A DNA stretch of 64,000 bases from Burkholderia guangdongensis (GTDB lineage Bacteria > Pseudomonadota > Gammaproteobacteria > Burkholderiales > Burkholderiaceae), in the NCBI RefSeq assembly GCF_013403875.1, contig NZ_JACBNX010000006.1, positions 1-64,000 of the forward strand, written 5' to 3'. Both the position numbers and the translations under genes were made by a program. The notes beneath the pieces are model-generated. The model saw only the letters and a list, made by a program, of their open reading frames with translations. It was not told the DNA's origin and made no database searches. Below, piece by piece: positions 25,178 to 33,519 of the stretch. Positions within the stretch are counted from its first letter, which is position 1. Each line of letters starts with the position of its first letter.

Positions 25178-25941
25178 TCGACATCGACCACGTCTCGATC
25201 CGTTTTCCGACCCGCGGCGGCCACGTCGACGCGGTGCGCGACGCGACGCTCGCGGTGCGCGAAGGCGAGGCGTTCGGGCTCGTCGGTGAATCGGGCTCCG
25301 GCAAGTCGACGCTGCTGCGCGCGCTGACGGGGCTCGCGCCGCTCGCGTCCGGGCGCGCCGCGATCGACGGCCGGACGATCGGCGGCAAGCTCGATCGCGC
25401 GTTCCGCCGCCGCGTGCAGATGGTGTTCCAGGATCCGTACGCGTCGCTGCATCCGCGTTTCACCGTCGACGAGACGCTGCGCGAGCCGCTGACGATCCAC
25501 CGCATCCCCGACGCCGACGCGCGCATCGCGCGCGCGCTCGCCGAGGTCGGGCTCGGGCCGTCGTTCCGCTTCCGCTATCCGCATCAGCTGTCGGGCGGCC
25601 AGCGGCAGCGCGTCGCGATCGCGCGCGCGCTGATCGTCGAGCCGCGCGTGCTGCTGCTCGACGAGCCGACGTCGGCGCTCGACGTGTCGGTGCAGGCGGA
25701 GATCCTGAACCTGCTGCGCCGGCTGCATCGCGAGCACGGACTGACGATGATCGTCGTCAGTCACAATCTCGCGGTGGTCGGCTTCCTGTGCCAGCGCGTC
25801 GCGGTGATGCAGCACGGCGAGATCGTCGAGCAATTGCCGATCGACGACGTGCGCGCCGGCCGCGTCGCACGCGACTACACGCGCACGCTGCTGCGCGCGA
25901 CCGAAGGCTACCATCGGCTCGATTCGACGCTCGACGCATGA
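25174..25941 (+). CDS. peptide-type ABC transporter ATPase, DppF-like
   Basis: Second ATPase, 255 aa, with Walker A GESGSGKS, Q-loop MVFQDPYASLHP, signature LSGGQRQRV, Walker B LLLDEPTSALD and switch VVSHNL. Its ATG overlaps the preceding stop (ATGA), indicating translational coupling. It is the last gene of the importer operon; a strong intrinsic terminator follows. Confidence 0.94.
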   Translation: MIDIDHVSIRFPTRGGHVDAVRDATLAVREGEAFGLVGESGSGKSTLLRALTGLAPLASGRAAIDGRTIGGKLDRAFRRRVQMVFQDPYASLHPRFTVDETLREPLTIHRIPDADARIARALAEVGLGPSFRFRYPHQLSGGQRQRVAIARALIVEPRVLLLDEPTSALDVSVQAEILNLLRRLHREHGLTMIVVSHNLAVVGFLCQRVAVMQHGEIVEQLPIDDVRAGRVARDYTRTLLRATEGYHRLDSTLDA

Positions 25942-25961
25942 ATCGGACACGCGCATCGCAC

Positions 25962-25989
25962 GGCCGCTCGCGACGAGCGGCCTTTTTTT
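25962..25989 (+). terminator. rho-independent terminator of the ABC importer operon
   Basis: A perfect stem, GGCCGCTCG and CGAGCGGCC around CGA, is followed by seven T residues, 20 bases after the last ATPase stop. This is the clearest intrinsic terminator in the window. Confidence 0.92.
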
Positions 25990-26204
25990 GCGCGCGCAAA
26001 AACGGTATAACGCGGCTGGCCGGCAATACGATGACGCAAAAAAGCCCGGTGATTACCCCGACTTGCCGTTTCGTTCGGATCCCTTATATTTAATCGGAAG
26101 AAAGCCGAATAACCGATTTCATTCGATTTTTTATTGAACAAAATTCGGTGAACGGAACGGCATTCGAGTGCCCTGCCGCGATTCCTTTTCTTGTGGAGCC
26201 CGCC

Positions 26205-26522
26205 ATGAAGCACCGTTCGATCGCCGCATCGCTCACGCTGGCCGCGTGCCTGCTTGCGTCGCCGTCCTTTGCAGCCGGCCCGTCCGGCATCATTCACTTC
26301 AGCGGGACGATCGTCGAACCGCCGTGCGAATTCGACGTCGGGCCGGCAAACCTTCAGCCGGCGTGCCCGCGGCCGGCCTCGGGCAACGTCGCGTTCGTCG
26401 ATGCGGCCACGCAGCAACCGATCCGAACCGTCGCGTTCACGCAAGCGTCCGCATCGATCGATTTGCCGAATCGGCCGCCCGGTCGTCATGCGCCGATGAT
26501 CGCGGTCATCACATATAAATAA
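26205..26522 (+). CDS. short exported fimbrial-subunit-like protein
   Basis: A 105-aa protein with a Sec signal peptide (MKHRSIAASLTLAACLLASP, cleavage near FAA). The mature N-terminus GIIHFSGTIVEPPCEFDV resembles the first strand and Cys of type 1 fimbrial subunits, and a second Cys follows (QPACPRP). Usual subunits are about 150-180 aa, so this is shortened or a relative of unknown role. No chaperone or usher gene is nearby. ATG 26205 is chosen because it starts the signal peptide; the preceding 200 bases are AT-rich. Confidence 0.65.
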   Translation: MKHRSIAASLTLAACLLASPSFAAGPSGIIHFSGTIVEPPCEFDVGPANLQPACPRPASGNVAFVDAATQQPIRTVAFTQASASIDLPNRPPGRHAPMIAVITYK

Positions 26523-26559
26523 ATCGCCGCATTATCGGCGCGGTGACGCACGCGGCCAT

Positions 26560-27432
26560 TCAATCGCGATGGCATTCGATCCAGTCGCTGAATGCGCGGA
26601 TTTTCCGCTGATTGCCGATGATTTCCGGATAGACGAAGAAATAACGCGCACCGGTGTCGAGCACGATGTCGAACGGCCGCTCGAGACGCCGCGCGCCGAC
26701 GTCGTCGTCGACGAGCGTCACGTCGCCGATCGCGACGCCGAAGCCCTGCATCGCCGCATTCGTCGCGAGATCGAGCGTGTCGAAGCTCGGCCCGCGATCC
26801 GGATCCACGTCGCCCGCGCCCGCGTGCGCGAGCCACGCGCGCCAGTCGCGATGATCACGCGTCGGGTGCAGCAGCGTATGCCGCGCGAGATCGTCGACCG
26901 CGTCGAGCCGGTTCGTCTGCCGCAGCTCGGGCGCGCACACGGGCGTCAGCCGCTCGTCGAACAGCGGCAGCGCGCACACGCCCGCGCCAGGCGACGTGCC
27001 GTAGACGATCGCCGCGTCGAACGGCTCGTTCGAGAAATCGACGTCGTGCTGCCAGGCGGTCGTGATCTGCACGTGCAGCTCCGGATGCTCGCCCTGGAAG
27101 CGCATGATCCGCGGCAGCATCCAGCGCATCACGCAGGTCGGCACCTTCAGCGCGAGATCGGTGCGCTGGCGCGTGAGCTTCATCGAGATGTCCTCGATCC
27201 GCGCGAAGCTCTCGTTGACGACCGGCAGCAACTGCTCGCCCTCGGGCGTCAGCGTCAGCCCCTTCGCATGCCGTTTGAACAGCGGGAAGCCGAAGTGGGC
27301 CTCGAGCGTCTGGATCTGCCGGCTCACCGCGCCCTGCGTGATGCAGAGCTGGTCGGCCGCGCGCGTGAAGCTGCGGTGGCGCGCCACGGTGGCGAAAATC
27401 TGCAGCGCGTGCAGCGGAGGAAGTCGGCGCAT
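26560..27432 (-). CDS. LysR-family regulator, GcvA/AmpR type
   Basis: Regulator of 290 aa with an N-terminal HTH (HRSFTRAADQLCITQGAVSRQIQ) of the GcvA/AmpR subgroup and a C-terminal effector domain. It sits 100 bases downstream of the beta-lactamase-like gene on the same strand. That differs from the divergent AmpR/PenR-lactamase arrangement, although the subgroup is the one that controls penicillinases. It may be cotranscribed with that gene. Confidence 0.88.
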   Translation of the reverse strand: MRRLPPLHALQIFATVARHRSFTRAADQLCITQGAVSRQIQTLEAHFGFPLFKRHAKGLTLTPEGEQLLPVVNESFARIEDISMKLTRQRTDLALKVPTCVMRWMLPRIMRFQGEHPELHVQITTAWQHDVDFSNEPFDAAIVYGTSPGAGVCALPLFDERLTPVCAPELRQTNRLDAVDDLARHTLLHPTRDHRDWRAWLAHAGAGDVDPDRGPSFDTLDLATNAAMQGFGVAIGDVTLVDDDVGARRLERPFDIVLDTGARYFFVYPEIIGNQRKIRAFSDWIECHRD

Positions 27433-27532
27433 GGCTCCACGGAATCGGCGGATGAACGGCGGCGCGCCGCCGGCCGGCGCGCACTGACCGTCACGATAAG
27501 CGAAACGCGCGCGTTGCGCGAGAGGCCGCGCG

Positions 27533-28447
27533 TCAGCCGGTGAACCCCGCGGCGACGATCCGCGCCGCCGACGCGACGACATCGTCGTGCGGCGCCGCGT
27601 CGGCGGCCGGCTGCGTGAAGTAGATCGCGAGCACGAGCGGCGCACGCGACGGCGGCCAGACGACCGCGATGTCGTTCGTCGTTCCGTAGCCGCCCGCGCC
27701 ATACACGTGTGCGACACGCCAGTCCGACGGCAGCCCCGCGCGAATTCCGGCCATGCCGCCAGCCACGCCACCCGCCGCGCCGCCGGCATTGCCGAGCATC
27801 CACGCCTGCAGTTGCGCGCGCTGCGCGTCAGGCAGCGTGTTGCCGAGCAGCAGCCGGCGCAGCGTATCGGCCGTCGCAACGGGTGTCCCGGTGTCGCGCA
27901 GGTCGCCGGGGCGCGCGGTATTGAGCTCGGGCTCCCAGCGGTCGAGCCGGAACGTCGTGTCGCCGATCGAATGCGCGAACTCGGTGACGACCGCCGGGCC
28001 GCCGAGCAGATCCATCACCATGTTCGCGGCCGACTGGTCGCCGGCCTGCAACGCGGCCTCGCAGAGCTGCGCGACGGTCAGGCCGGTATCCGCGTGGCTG
28101 TTGGTGACCGGCGAATCGGGCACGAGATCGTAGCGGCGATACAGCACGCGCCGTGGCAGCAGCGTCGGGTCGAGCGCGGCACGCGTGAGCAGCGCGGCGA
28201 CCGCGACGACCGTGAACGTGCCGCAAAGCGGAAAGTGCTCGCGCGAGCGGTACGCGAGCCGCGCGCCGTTCGACGTATCGAGCGCGGCGACGCCGAGGCG
28301 GCCGTGCGCGGATTGTTCCAGCGCCTGGAGCTGAAGCGCCACGGCCCGCGCGCGATCGTGCGCGACGCCGGTGGGCGCACACGCGGCGACGAACGGCCCG
28401 GCGACGGCGGCGAGCAGCAGCGAGCGGCGCAGCGACGAATGATCCAT
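27533..28447 (-). CDS. class A beta-lactamase-fold protein with lost catalytic residues
   Basis: A 304-aa protein that aligns along its length with Burkholderia PenA-type class A beta-lactamases, including a twin-arginine lipoprotein signal (RRSLLLAAVAGPFVAAC, Cys23). The active-site motifs are replaced: STFK is GTFT (Gly76 for Ser70, Thr79 for Lys73), SDN is GDQ (136-138), and KTG is VYG (248-250). The omega-loop EPELN (Glu172, the Glu166 equivalent) and GYGTTND are kept, and a Gly/Ala-rich insertion occupies about 221-233. The open frame is uninterrupted. Beta-lactam hydrolysis is therefore not expected; a binding, decoy or new role is inference. The ribosome site is weak. Confidence 0.85.
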   Translation of the reverse strand: MDHSSLRRSLLLAAVAGPFVAACAPTGVAHDRARAVALQLQALEQSAHGRLGVAALDTSNGARLAYRSREHFPLCGTFTVVAVAALLTRAALDPTLLPRRVLYRRYDLVPDSPVTNSHADTGLTVAQLCEAALQAGDQSAANMVMDLLGGPAVVTEFAHSIGDTTFRLDRWEPELNTARPGDLRDTGTPVATADTLRRLLLGNTLPDAQRAQLQAWMLGNAGGAAGGVAGGMAGIRAGLPSDWRVAHVYGAGGYGTTNDIAVVWPPSRAPLVLAIYFTQPAADAAPHDDVVASAARIVAAGFTG

Positions 28448-28586
28448 GAATGACGTTCGGAGAGAGAGAGGGACGTGCATCGCGCGAAGCGGCGGCACAG
28501 CCGCGCGCGGATGCGTGCCGACAGCGTAGCAGCGCCGGCGCGCGCTCGCTACTGGATCGCGCGCGGTGCGGTGCGCCGCGCGCGGG

Positions 28587-29426
28587 TCAGCCGTTCGTCG
28601 ACGGAAGGTACGGCAGCGGATTCACGGGCTTGCCGTCGCGCCGCACCTCGAACGACAGTGCCACGCGCGCGTTGTCGAGGTCGCCCATTTCCGCGATCGC
28701 CTGACCCTGATGGACGATGTCGCCGGTCTTCACGAGCAGCTTGCGGTTGTGCGCGTACGCGGTCAGGAAATCCGCGTTGTGCTGGACGATGATCAGGCTG
28801 CCGTAGTCGTTGAGGCCGACGCCCGCGTACATCACGCGGCCGTCGGCGGCCGCGCGCACCGGATCGCCCGCGTGACCGGCGATCTGGATGCCGCGGTTGG
28901 CGCCGGGCTTGAACGCTTCGATCACGTTGCCGCGCGCGGGCCAGACGAGCGACACGCGGCTCGCGTGACGCTTCGTCTCGCTGACGACTTGCTGGTCGCT
29001 GAATTCAGGCCGGGCCGATTCGGCAGTTGCGCCGCTCGCGGCCGACGGCGTCGGAATGGAGGCCGAGGCCGTCGCGGCAGTGTTCGCGCCGGCCACCGAC
29101 GATTTCGTGACGATCCGCAGCACCTGGCCGATACGCAGCCGGCCGCGCGAGCCGAGGTCGTTCCAGGTCCGCAGGTCGTCGGTGCTGCAGCCGTTGGCCG
29201 ACGCGATCGCCGTCAGCGTGTCGCCGCGGCGGACCACATAGCGCCGCGTGACCTGGACGAGTGCCGGCTGGGACGCGGCGGCCGGCGCGGAGGACGCATT
29301 CGCGGTCATGTCGCTGGGCGGCGCTGGCGGCGCGCTCGTGCAGCCGGCCAGAGCCAGGGCCAGGACCACGGCGGCGGCCGCGACCGGCAGCCATGCCGCT
29401 TTGCGGGCAATCTCGCGCTTTTCCAT
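28587..29426 (-). CDS. NlpD-like lipoprotein, LysM plus degenerate M23 domain
   Basis: Outer-membrane-type lipoprotein of 279 aa. It has a signal peptide with lipobox ALAGC, a LysM peptidoglycan-binding domain (RYVVRRGDTLTAIASANGC), an Ala/Ser-rich linker, and a C-terminal LytM/M23 domain (RGIQIAGHAGDPVRAAADG to NPLPYLP). The first zinc motif HxxxD reads N..Q here, as in the catalytically inactive NlpD/EnvC group that activates cell-wall amidases during division. It is probably an amidase activator rather than a peptidase. Not next to rpoS or pcm, so a paralogue rather than nlpD itself. Confidence 0.85.
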   Translation of the reverse strand: MEKREIARKAAWLPVAAAAVVLALALAGCTSAPPAPPSDMTANASSAPAAASQPALVQVTRRYVVRRGDTLTAIASANGCSTDDLRTWNDLGSRGRLRIGQVLRIVTKSSVAGANTAATASASIPTPSAASGATAESARPEFSDQQVVSETKRHASRVSLVWPARGNVIEAFKPGANRGIQIAGHAGDPVRAAADGRVMYAGVGLNDYGSLIIVQHNADFLTAYAHNRKLLVKTGDIVHQGQAIAEMGDLDNARVALSFEVRRDGKPVNPLPYLPSTNG

Positions 29427-29883
29427 GCTCGACCTGACTCCGGGTTGACAATCTGACAAGCATCTCAAAAACCGGACGGTCGACATGTAACCGGATGCAA
29501 GGATTCTTAACAATCCTTCAATGCGAAAACAAGGGAGGGAACACTTCGGTTAACAGGAGTCTGAATATAAAAATTACCCAAGCCACGGAGCGGTCGCGGG
29601 CGATCTCGCCAGAGGATGCAGCGGAACGCTTTCACGCATATTTTGAGCGAAGATACGCGAAATTAAGCACACAATCGCCCAATCAACGCGTGCAAATAAA
29701 CCACCCTCACCCACCCGCGGCCAATCCGAACGGCCTGACTCGGCCCTCATGCGTCGCCCATACGCTCGGCACCGGAACGGCGCGCGGAAAGCCCTCGCCA
29801 ACCATGCCGCAGCGTTGTCCGCGCCGCCTCCGGCGCTGTACCGTTATCGGCCCGTGCAGGGCCGCCTCAAACGCATCGCCGTC
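29427..29883. other. 457-base intergenic stretch, AT-rich in the first half
   Basis: From 29450 to 29700 the DNA is noticeably A/T-rich and contains no plausible gene. The part from about 29740 is GC-rich and could include an earlier start for the CysE-like gene (ATG 29749 in frame). Divergent promoters for the NlpD-like and CysE-like genes must lie here; no convincing -35/-10 pair was singled out. Confidence 0.4.
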
Positions 29884-30621
29884 ATGCGCCGCGCCCTGAC
29901 GACATTGACCGTATCGAGGCACGAGGTGCAAGAAACCGAAATCATCGCGATCCAGTTGCGATCCGCGCTCCGGGCATGCTGTCCGCCGTCGTTCGCGAAC
30001 GCGCTCGCGGACAGCCCGCTGTTCGTCGAAATCGTCTCCGCCGCCCGCGACGATGCACGCGCGCGCTTCGAAAAAGATCCGGCCGCGCACCGCGACGTGT
30101 CGGCGATCCTGCAACGCGACCCGTCGTTCAACGCCGTCCTCCAATACCGCCTCGCGCACGCGATGGCCAACGATGCCGAGCCGTCGTCGGCCATCGGCTG
30201 CTATGCCGATCTGATCTCGAGTCGCAGCAAGCTGCTGTCCGGCGCCGACATCCATCCGCGCGCCCGGATCGGCCGACGCTTCGTGCTCGGTCACGGCGCC
30301 GGTACGACGATCGGCGAAACGACGGTCATCGGCGACGACTGCCATCTGCTCGGCGGCGTGACGCTCGGCGCGGCGGCCATCACGTGGAATCGATCCGCCA
30401 GGCGCCACCCGATACTGGGCGACCGGGTTCAGATCGGCGCATTCGCGCGCCTTCTCGGTGACATCCGGATCGGTGACGGCGTGCTCATCGGACCGCGCTG
30501 CGTGATCACGCAGGACGTTCCGTCCGACAGCGCCGTGATCGTTCGGCCATCGGGGCGGATGACGCGCGCGCCCGACGAGCGCCCTTGCGCGCTGCTTGCG
30601 CTCACGACGCGCGCGCGATGA
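29884..30621 (+). CDS. serine O-acetyltransferase-like protein (CysE family)
   Basis: A 245-aa protein from ATG 29884 (an in-frame ATG at 29749 would add 45 residues without similarity). The N-terminal helical part (RDPSFNAVLQYRLAHAM) and the left-handed beta-helix with hexapeptide repeats match serine acetyltransferases: DIHPRARIGRRFVLGHGAGT, IGETTVIGDDCHLLGGVTLG, RRHPILGDRVQIGAFARLLG. It would make O-acetylserine for cysteine synthesis, but there is no cysK or other cysteine gene nearby, and the sequence is more diverged than a housekeeping CysE. No clear ribosome site marks either start. Confidence 0.72.
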   Translation: MRRALTTLTVSRHEVQETEIIAIQLRSALRACCPPSFANALADSPLFVEIVSAARDDARARFEKDPAAHRDVSAILQRDPSFNAVLQYRLAHAMANDAEPSSAIGCYADLISSRSKLLSGADIHPRARIGRRFVLGHGAGTTIGETTVIGDDCHLLGGVTLGAAAITWNRSARRHPILGDRVQIGAFARLLGDIRIGDGVLIGPRCVITQDVPSDSAVIVRPSGRMTRAPDERPCALLALTTRAR

Positions 30622-30778
30622 AATCGCCCGTGGCCATCGGCCGCGGACGGCTTGACCTGAAAGACGATCCGACCCCGGCGAGCATCGCCGTTTCGGGTCG
30701 TGGGGTGGACTCGACCGTTAGTTGCGTACTGAGATCCGGCAACAAGCCCACCCGTCGCGCCACTTCCCGACAAAACAA

Positions 30779-30798
30779 AGCCGGCCCGAAAGCCGGCT
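30779..30798 (-). terminator. rho-independent terminator of the porin gene
   Basis: On the minus strand AGCCGGC-TTTCGG-GCCGGCT is followed by TTGTTTTG, starting about 60 bases past the porin stop codon. Confidence 0.8.
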
Positions 30799-30861
30799 GT
30801 CTCGGTATCCGGGCAGCCCCGCCGCGCGGCGCGTCACGCACCGCGGGCCGGCCCGGCGCAC

Positions 30862-32016
30862 TCAGAACTGGTGACGAATCGCCGCGCGCACCGCGAACTG
30901 GTTCGACGACGCCGACGGCCCGTCGGTGCCGATCAGGTAGCCGCCGTCGAGCGCGGTGCCGGTCCGGTCGCCCGCGACCTTCTGCCACGCGCCCTGCAGA
31001 TACACGTCGGTCCGCTTCGACAGGCTGTAGTCGGCCATCAGGCCGACCGTGTGATATTTCGGCTTGATCGAGCCGGCCGGCGCGTCGAACTTGCCGTTCG
31101 TGAACACGTACTGCGCGCCGACGAAGAAATCGGGCGTGAGCTGATACTTGCCGTTGACCTCGACGTTCTGGAACTTCATCGCGGTAAAGCCGAGGCCCGA
31201 GAACGTCGCGGCCGGCAGGTAGACGGTCGACACCGGATCCTTCAGGTCGGTCTTCGTGTAGACGAGGCCGACCGTCGCCGGCCCGAACGTGTAATTGACC
31301 CCGCCGCCGAAAATCCGCACCCGGTCGGCCGTGAAGTTCGCGTCGTCGGCCGCGATCGCGCCCGCCGAGCCGTTGCCCGCGCCGTTCGCCTGCAGGTACG
31401 CGGCCGCGACCTGCAGCCCGCCCAGCGTGTACTGCGCGCCGACGCTGTACTGGCGGTTGTTCGCGAACTGCGGGCTGTTGCTGAAGCTGTAGGTGCCGCC
31501 GAGCGCCAGCCCGTTCCAGTCCGGACTCGCGTACTTGACGGTGTTGTTCACGCGGAACGTGTTGTCCGTGTTGTCGTTGTCGAACGGATGCGACAGCAGC
31601 GTGCCGCCCCAGTTGCCGTTCGCGGTCAGCGGCGCGAGATAGTCGACGAGCGAGTCGTACTGGCGGCCGAACGTCAGCGTGCCGAACTGCGACTGCGAAA
31701 GGCCGACGAACGCCTGACGGCCGAACATCCGGCCGCCCTCGCCGAGCTGGCCGTTGCTCGCGTCGAAGCCGCTTTCGAGCGTGAAGATCGCCTTCAGCCC
31801 GCCGCCGAGATCCTCCGCCCCGCGCAGCCCCCATCGGCTGCCTTGCGCGAAGCCGCTCGCGAGCGCGTAGTCGGTCTTGCCCTGACCGTTCACGCTGACG
31901 TTGTTCGTATAGTTGACCCCCTCGTCGATCAGGCCGTACAGCGTCACGCTGTTCTCCGCCATCACCGGCGCGGCGAAAGCCAGCAGCGCGGCGGCGGACA
32001 TCATGTGTTTTTTCAT
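30862..32016 (-). CDS. Gram-negative general porin (OmpC/Opc type)
   Basis: Outer-membrane trimeric beta-barrel of 384 aa. The signal peptide (MKKHMMSAAALLAFAAPVMA) is followed by the Burkholderia/Neisseria porin start SVTLYGLIDEGVNYTNN, the constriction region FGRQAFVGLSQSQFGTLTFG, many alternating beta-strands, and the terminal Phe (RAAIRHQF) needed for barrel assembly. CCGGAGAC lies just upstream of ATG 32016. It is a single gene with its own terminator and a divergent neighbour. Members admit small hydrophilic solutes and antibiotics; no specificity can be read from sequence. Confidence 0.94.
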   Translation of the reverse strand: MKKHMMSAAALLAFAAPVMAENSVTLYGLIDEGVNYTNNVSVNGQGKTDYALASGFAQGSRWGLRGAEDLGGGLKAIFTLESGFDASNGQLGEGGRMFGRQAFVGLSQSQFGTLTFGRQYDSLVDYLAPLTANGNWGGTLLSHPFDNDNTDNTFRVNNTVKYASPDWNGLALGGTYSFSNSPQFANNRQYSVGAQYTLGGLQVAAAYLQANGAGNGSAGAIAADDANFTADRVRIFGGGVNYTFGPATVGLVYTKTDLKDPVSTVYLPAATFSGLGFTAMKFQNVEVNGKYQLTPDFFVGAQYVFTNGKFDAPAGSIKPKYHTVGLMADYSLSKRTDVYLQGAWQKVAGDRTGTALDGGYLIGTDGPSASSNQFAVRAAIRHQF

Positions 32017-32353
32017 TATCGGGTCTCCGGAAGCAGGATCGCGCGCGTATCCATCAGACGCGCCGCGTGACGGACAAAATGGTGTCACGGCGGCAACCAA
32101 ACGTCCATTCGCCCGGCAGCCCTTCGCCGGCCGCGTTGTGTAATGCCAACTCGCGCGCGGGCACGATCCGCAGGCCGGCCTTGCCGGTCGGGCGCGGCGC
32201 CGATGCCATCGGCATAAACCCGGTGCGTTGCACTTCAGTGGCACAATGCACGCCTTCTTTTCATTTTCCCGACAACGCCATCTCCATGCGTCACCGCATT
32301 TCCCGCGTCGCGCGCCGTTGCCGCGCGCGCGGCCCCTGCCCGGAGGCCGGCCG
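32017..32353. promoter_or_regulatory. 337-base divergent control region between porin and OpgC-like genes
   Basis: No gene is evident. It contains an inverted repeat CGTGAC/GTCACG with a 12-base spacer (32066-32089), a candidate operator for one or both divergent genes. The frame of the OpgC-like gene is open back to 32228, but GGAGG near 32342 favours the start at 32354. Confidence 0.4.
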
Positions 32354-33448
32354 ATGACCGCCGCGCGTCCCGTCCGCTATGCGGAGCTCGACTTCTTCCG
32401 CGGGCTCGTGCTGCTCGTGATCGTCGTCGACCACATCGGCGGCAGCATCCTGTCGCGCGTAACGCTGCACGCGTACGCGCTGTGCGACGCGGCCGAGGTG
32501 TTCGTGTTCCTCGGCGGCTTCGCGACCGCGATCGCCTACAACTCGCTCGCCGAGCGGCACACCGAGGCCGCCGCGCGGCAGCGCTTCGTGCGCCGCGCGC
32601 TCGAGATCTATCGCGCGTTCGTCGTGACGGCCGGGCTGATGCTGCTGATCACCGCGGTGCTGAGCGCGTATGCGATCGACGCGCCGAACATGCCGACCGA
32701 CGATCTCGACGGCCTGGTCCACGCGCCGCTCGCGTCGCTGCGCGACATCCTGCTGCTGCGACGCCAGCCGTATCTCGCGTCGGTGCTGCCGATGTACGCG
32801 TTCTTCGCGCTGCTCGTTCCGCTCGCGCTGCCGCTCGCGCGCAGCCGGCCGTGGCTGCTGTTCGTGCCGAGCGCGCTGCTGTGGGCCGCCGCGCCGCCCG
32901 TCGCGCGCTACTTGCCGACCGTCGACGGCACGCCGTGGGACTTCAATCCGTTCGCGTGGCAGTTCCTGTTCGCGCTCGGGGCGATCGTGCGCTGCCAGCC
33001 GGTCTACCCAACGCTCGCGCGCAAGCCGCACGGCCGGCTCGTGACCATCGCGGCAGTCGCGATCGTCGCGGCGGGCGCGTACTACCGGCTGCGGATCGAG
33101 CCGTTTCCGACCGATCCGTCGATCAAGCAGAATCTCGGCGCCGGACGGCTCGTGAATTTCGTCGCGATCGCGTGGCTGATGGCGCGGCTCGTCCATCTCG
33201 GCTGGATGAAGAAAGTCGCGCACGCGCTGCCGTGGATCGGCACGATCGGGCGGCAAGGGCTGCTCTGCTTCGTCGCGGGCACCGGCATCTCGCTCGCGGT
33301 CGATTCGCTGCTCTACGAAGCGACCGACGGCTATTTCGACGTGCCGCTCGGCCTCGCCGGCGACGCCGCCGCGATCGGGCTGCTCTATCTGGTCGCGAAA
33401 CTGGTCGGGCCGCTGATGCGGCGGCGGCCGTTGCGCGCGCGACGCTAG
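32354..33448 (+). CDS. OpgC-family membrane protein
   Basis: Integral membrane protein of 364 aa with about ten hydrophobic segments. Its N-terminus ELDFFRGLVLLVIVVDHIGG and the segment AEVFVFLGGFATAIAY are characteristic of the OpgC group (acyltransferase-3-like), whose founding member succinylates osmoregulated periplasmic glucans. No opgG or opgH is nearby. GGAGG lies seven bases before the ATG. The esterase gene follows after 71 bases on the same strand, so both may act on a periplasmic acyl-decorated substrate; this is inference. Confidence 0.82.
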   Translation: MTAARPVRYAELDFFRGLVLLVIVVDHIGGSILSRVTLHAYALCDAAEVFVFLGGFATAIAYNSLAERHTEAAARQRFVRRALEIYRAFVVTAGLMLLITAVLSAYAIDAPNMPTDDLDGLVHAPLASLRDILLLRRQPYLASVLPMYAFFALLVPLALPLARSRPWLLFVPSALLWAAAPPVARYLPTVDGTPWDFNPFAWQFLFALGAIVRCQPVYPTLARKPHGRLVTIAAVAIVAAGAYYRLRIEPFPTDPSIKQNLGAGRLVNFVAIAWLMARLVHLGWMKKVAHALPWIGTIGRQGLLCFVAGTGISLAVDSLLYEATDGYFDVPLGLAGDAAAIGLLYLVAKLVGPLMRRRPLRARR

Positions 33449-33519
33449 CGGCCGACGGACGCACGCCGGCCCGCCGCGCGATCTGCCAGAATACGCGACA
33501 CCCTTCCGCTTTCGTCCTC

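Noticed and set aside
27533..28447. Functional PenA-type beta-lactamase with AmpR-like regulator
   Set aside because: All main catalytic motifs are substituted and the LysR gene is not divergent, so it should not be called a resistance gene.
28587..29426. Active M23 metallo-endopeptidase
   Set aside because: The first zinc-binding His and Asp are replaced (RGIQIAG context), fitting the inactive NlpD group.
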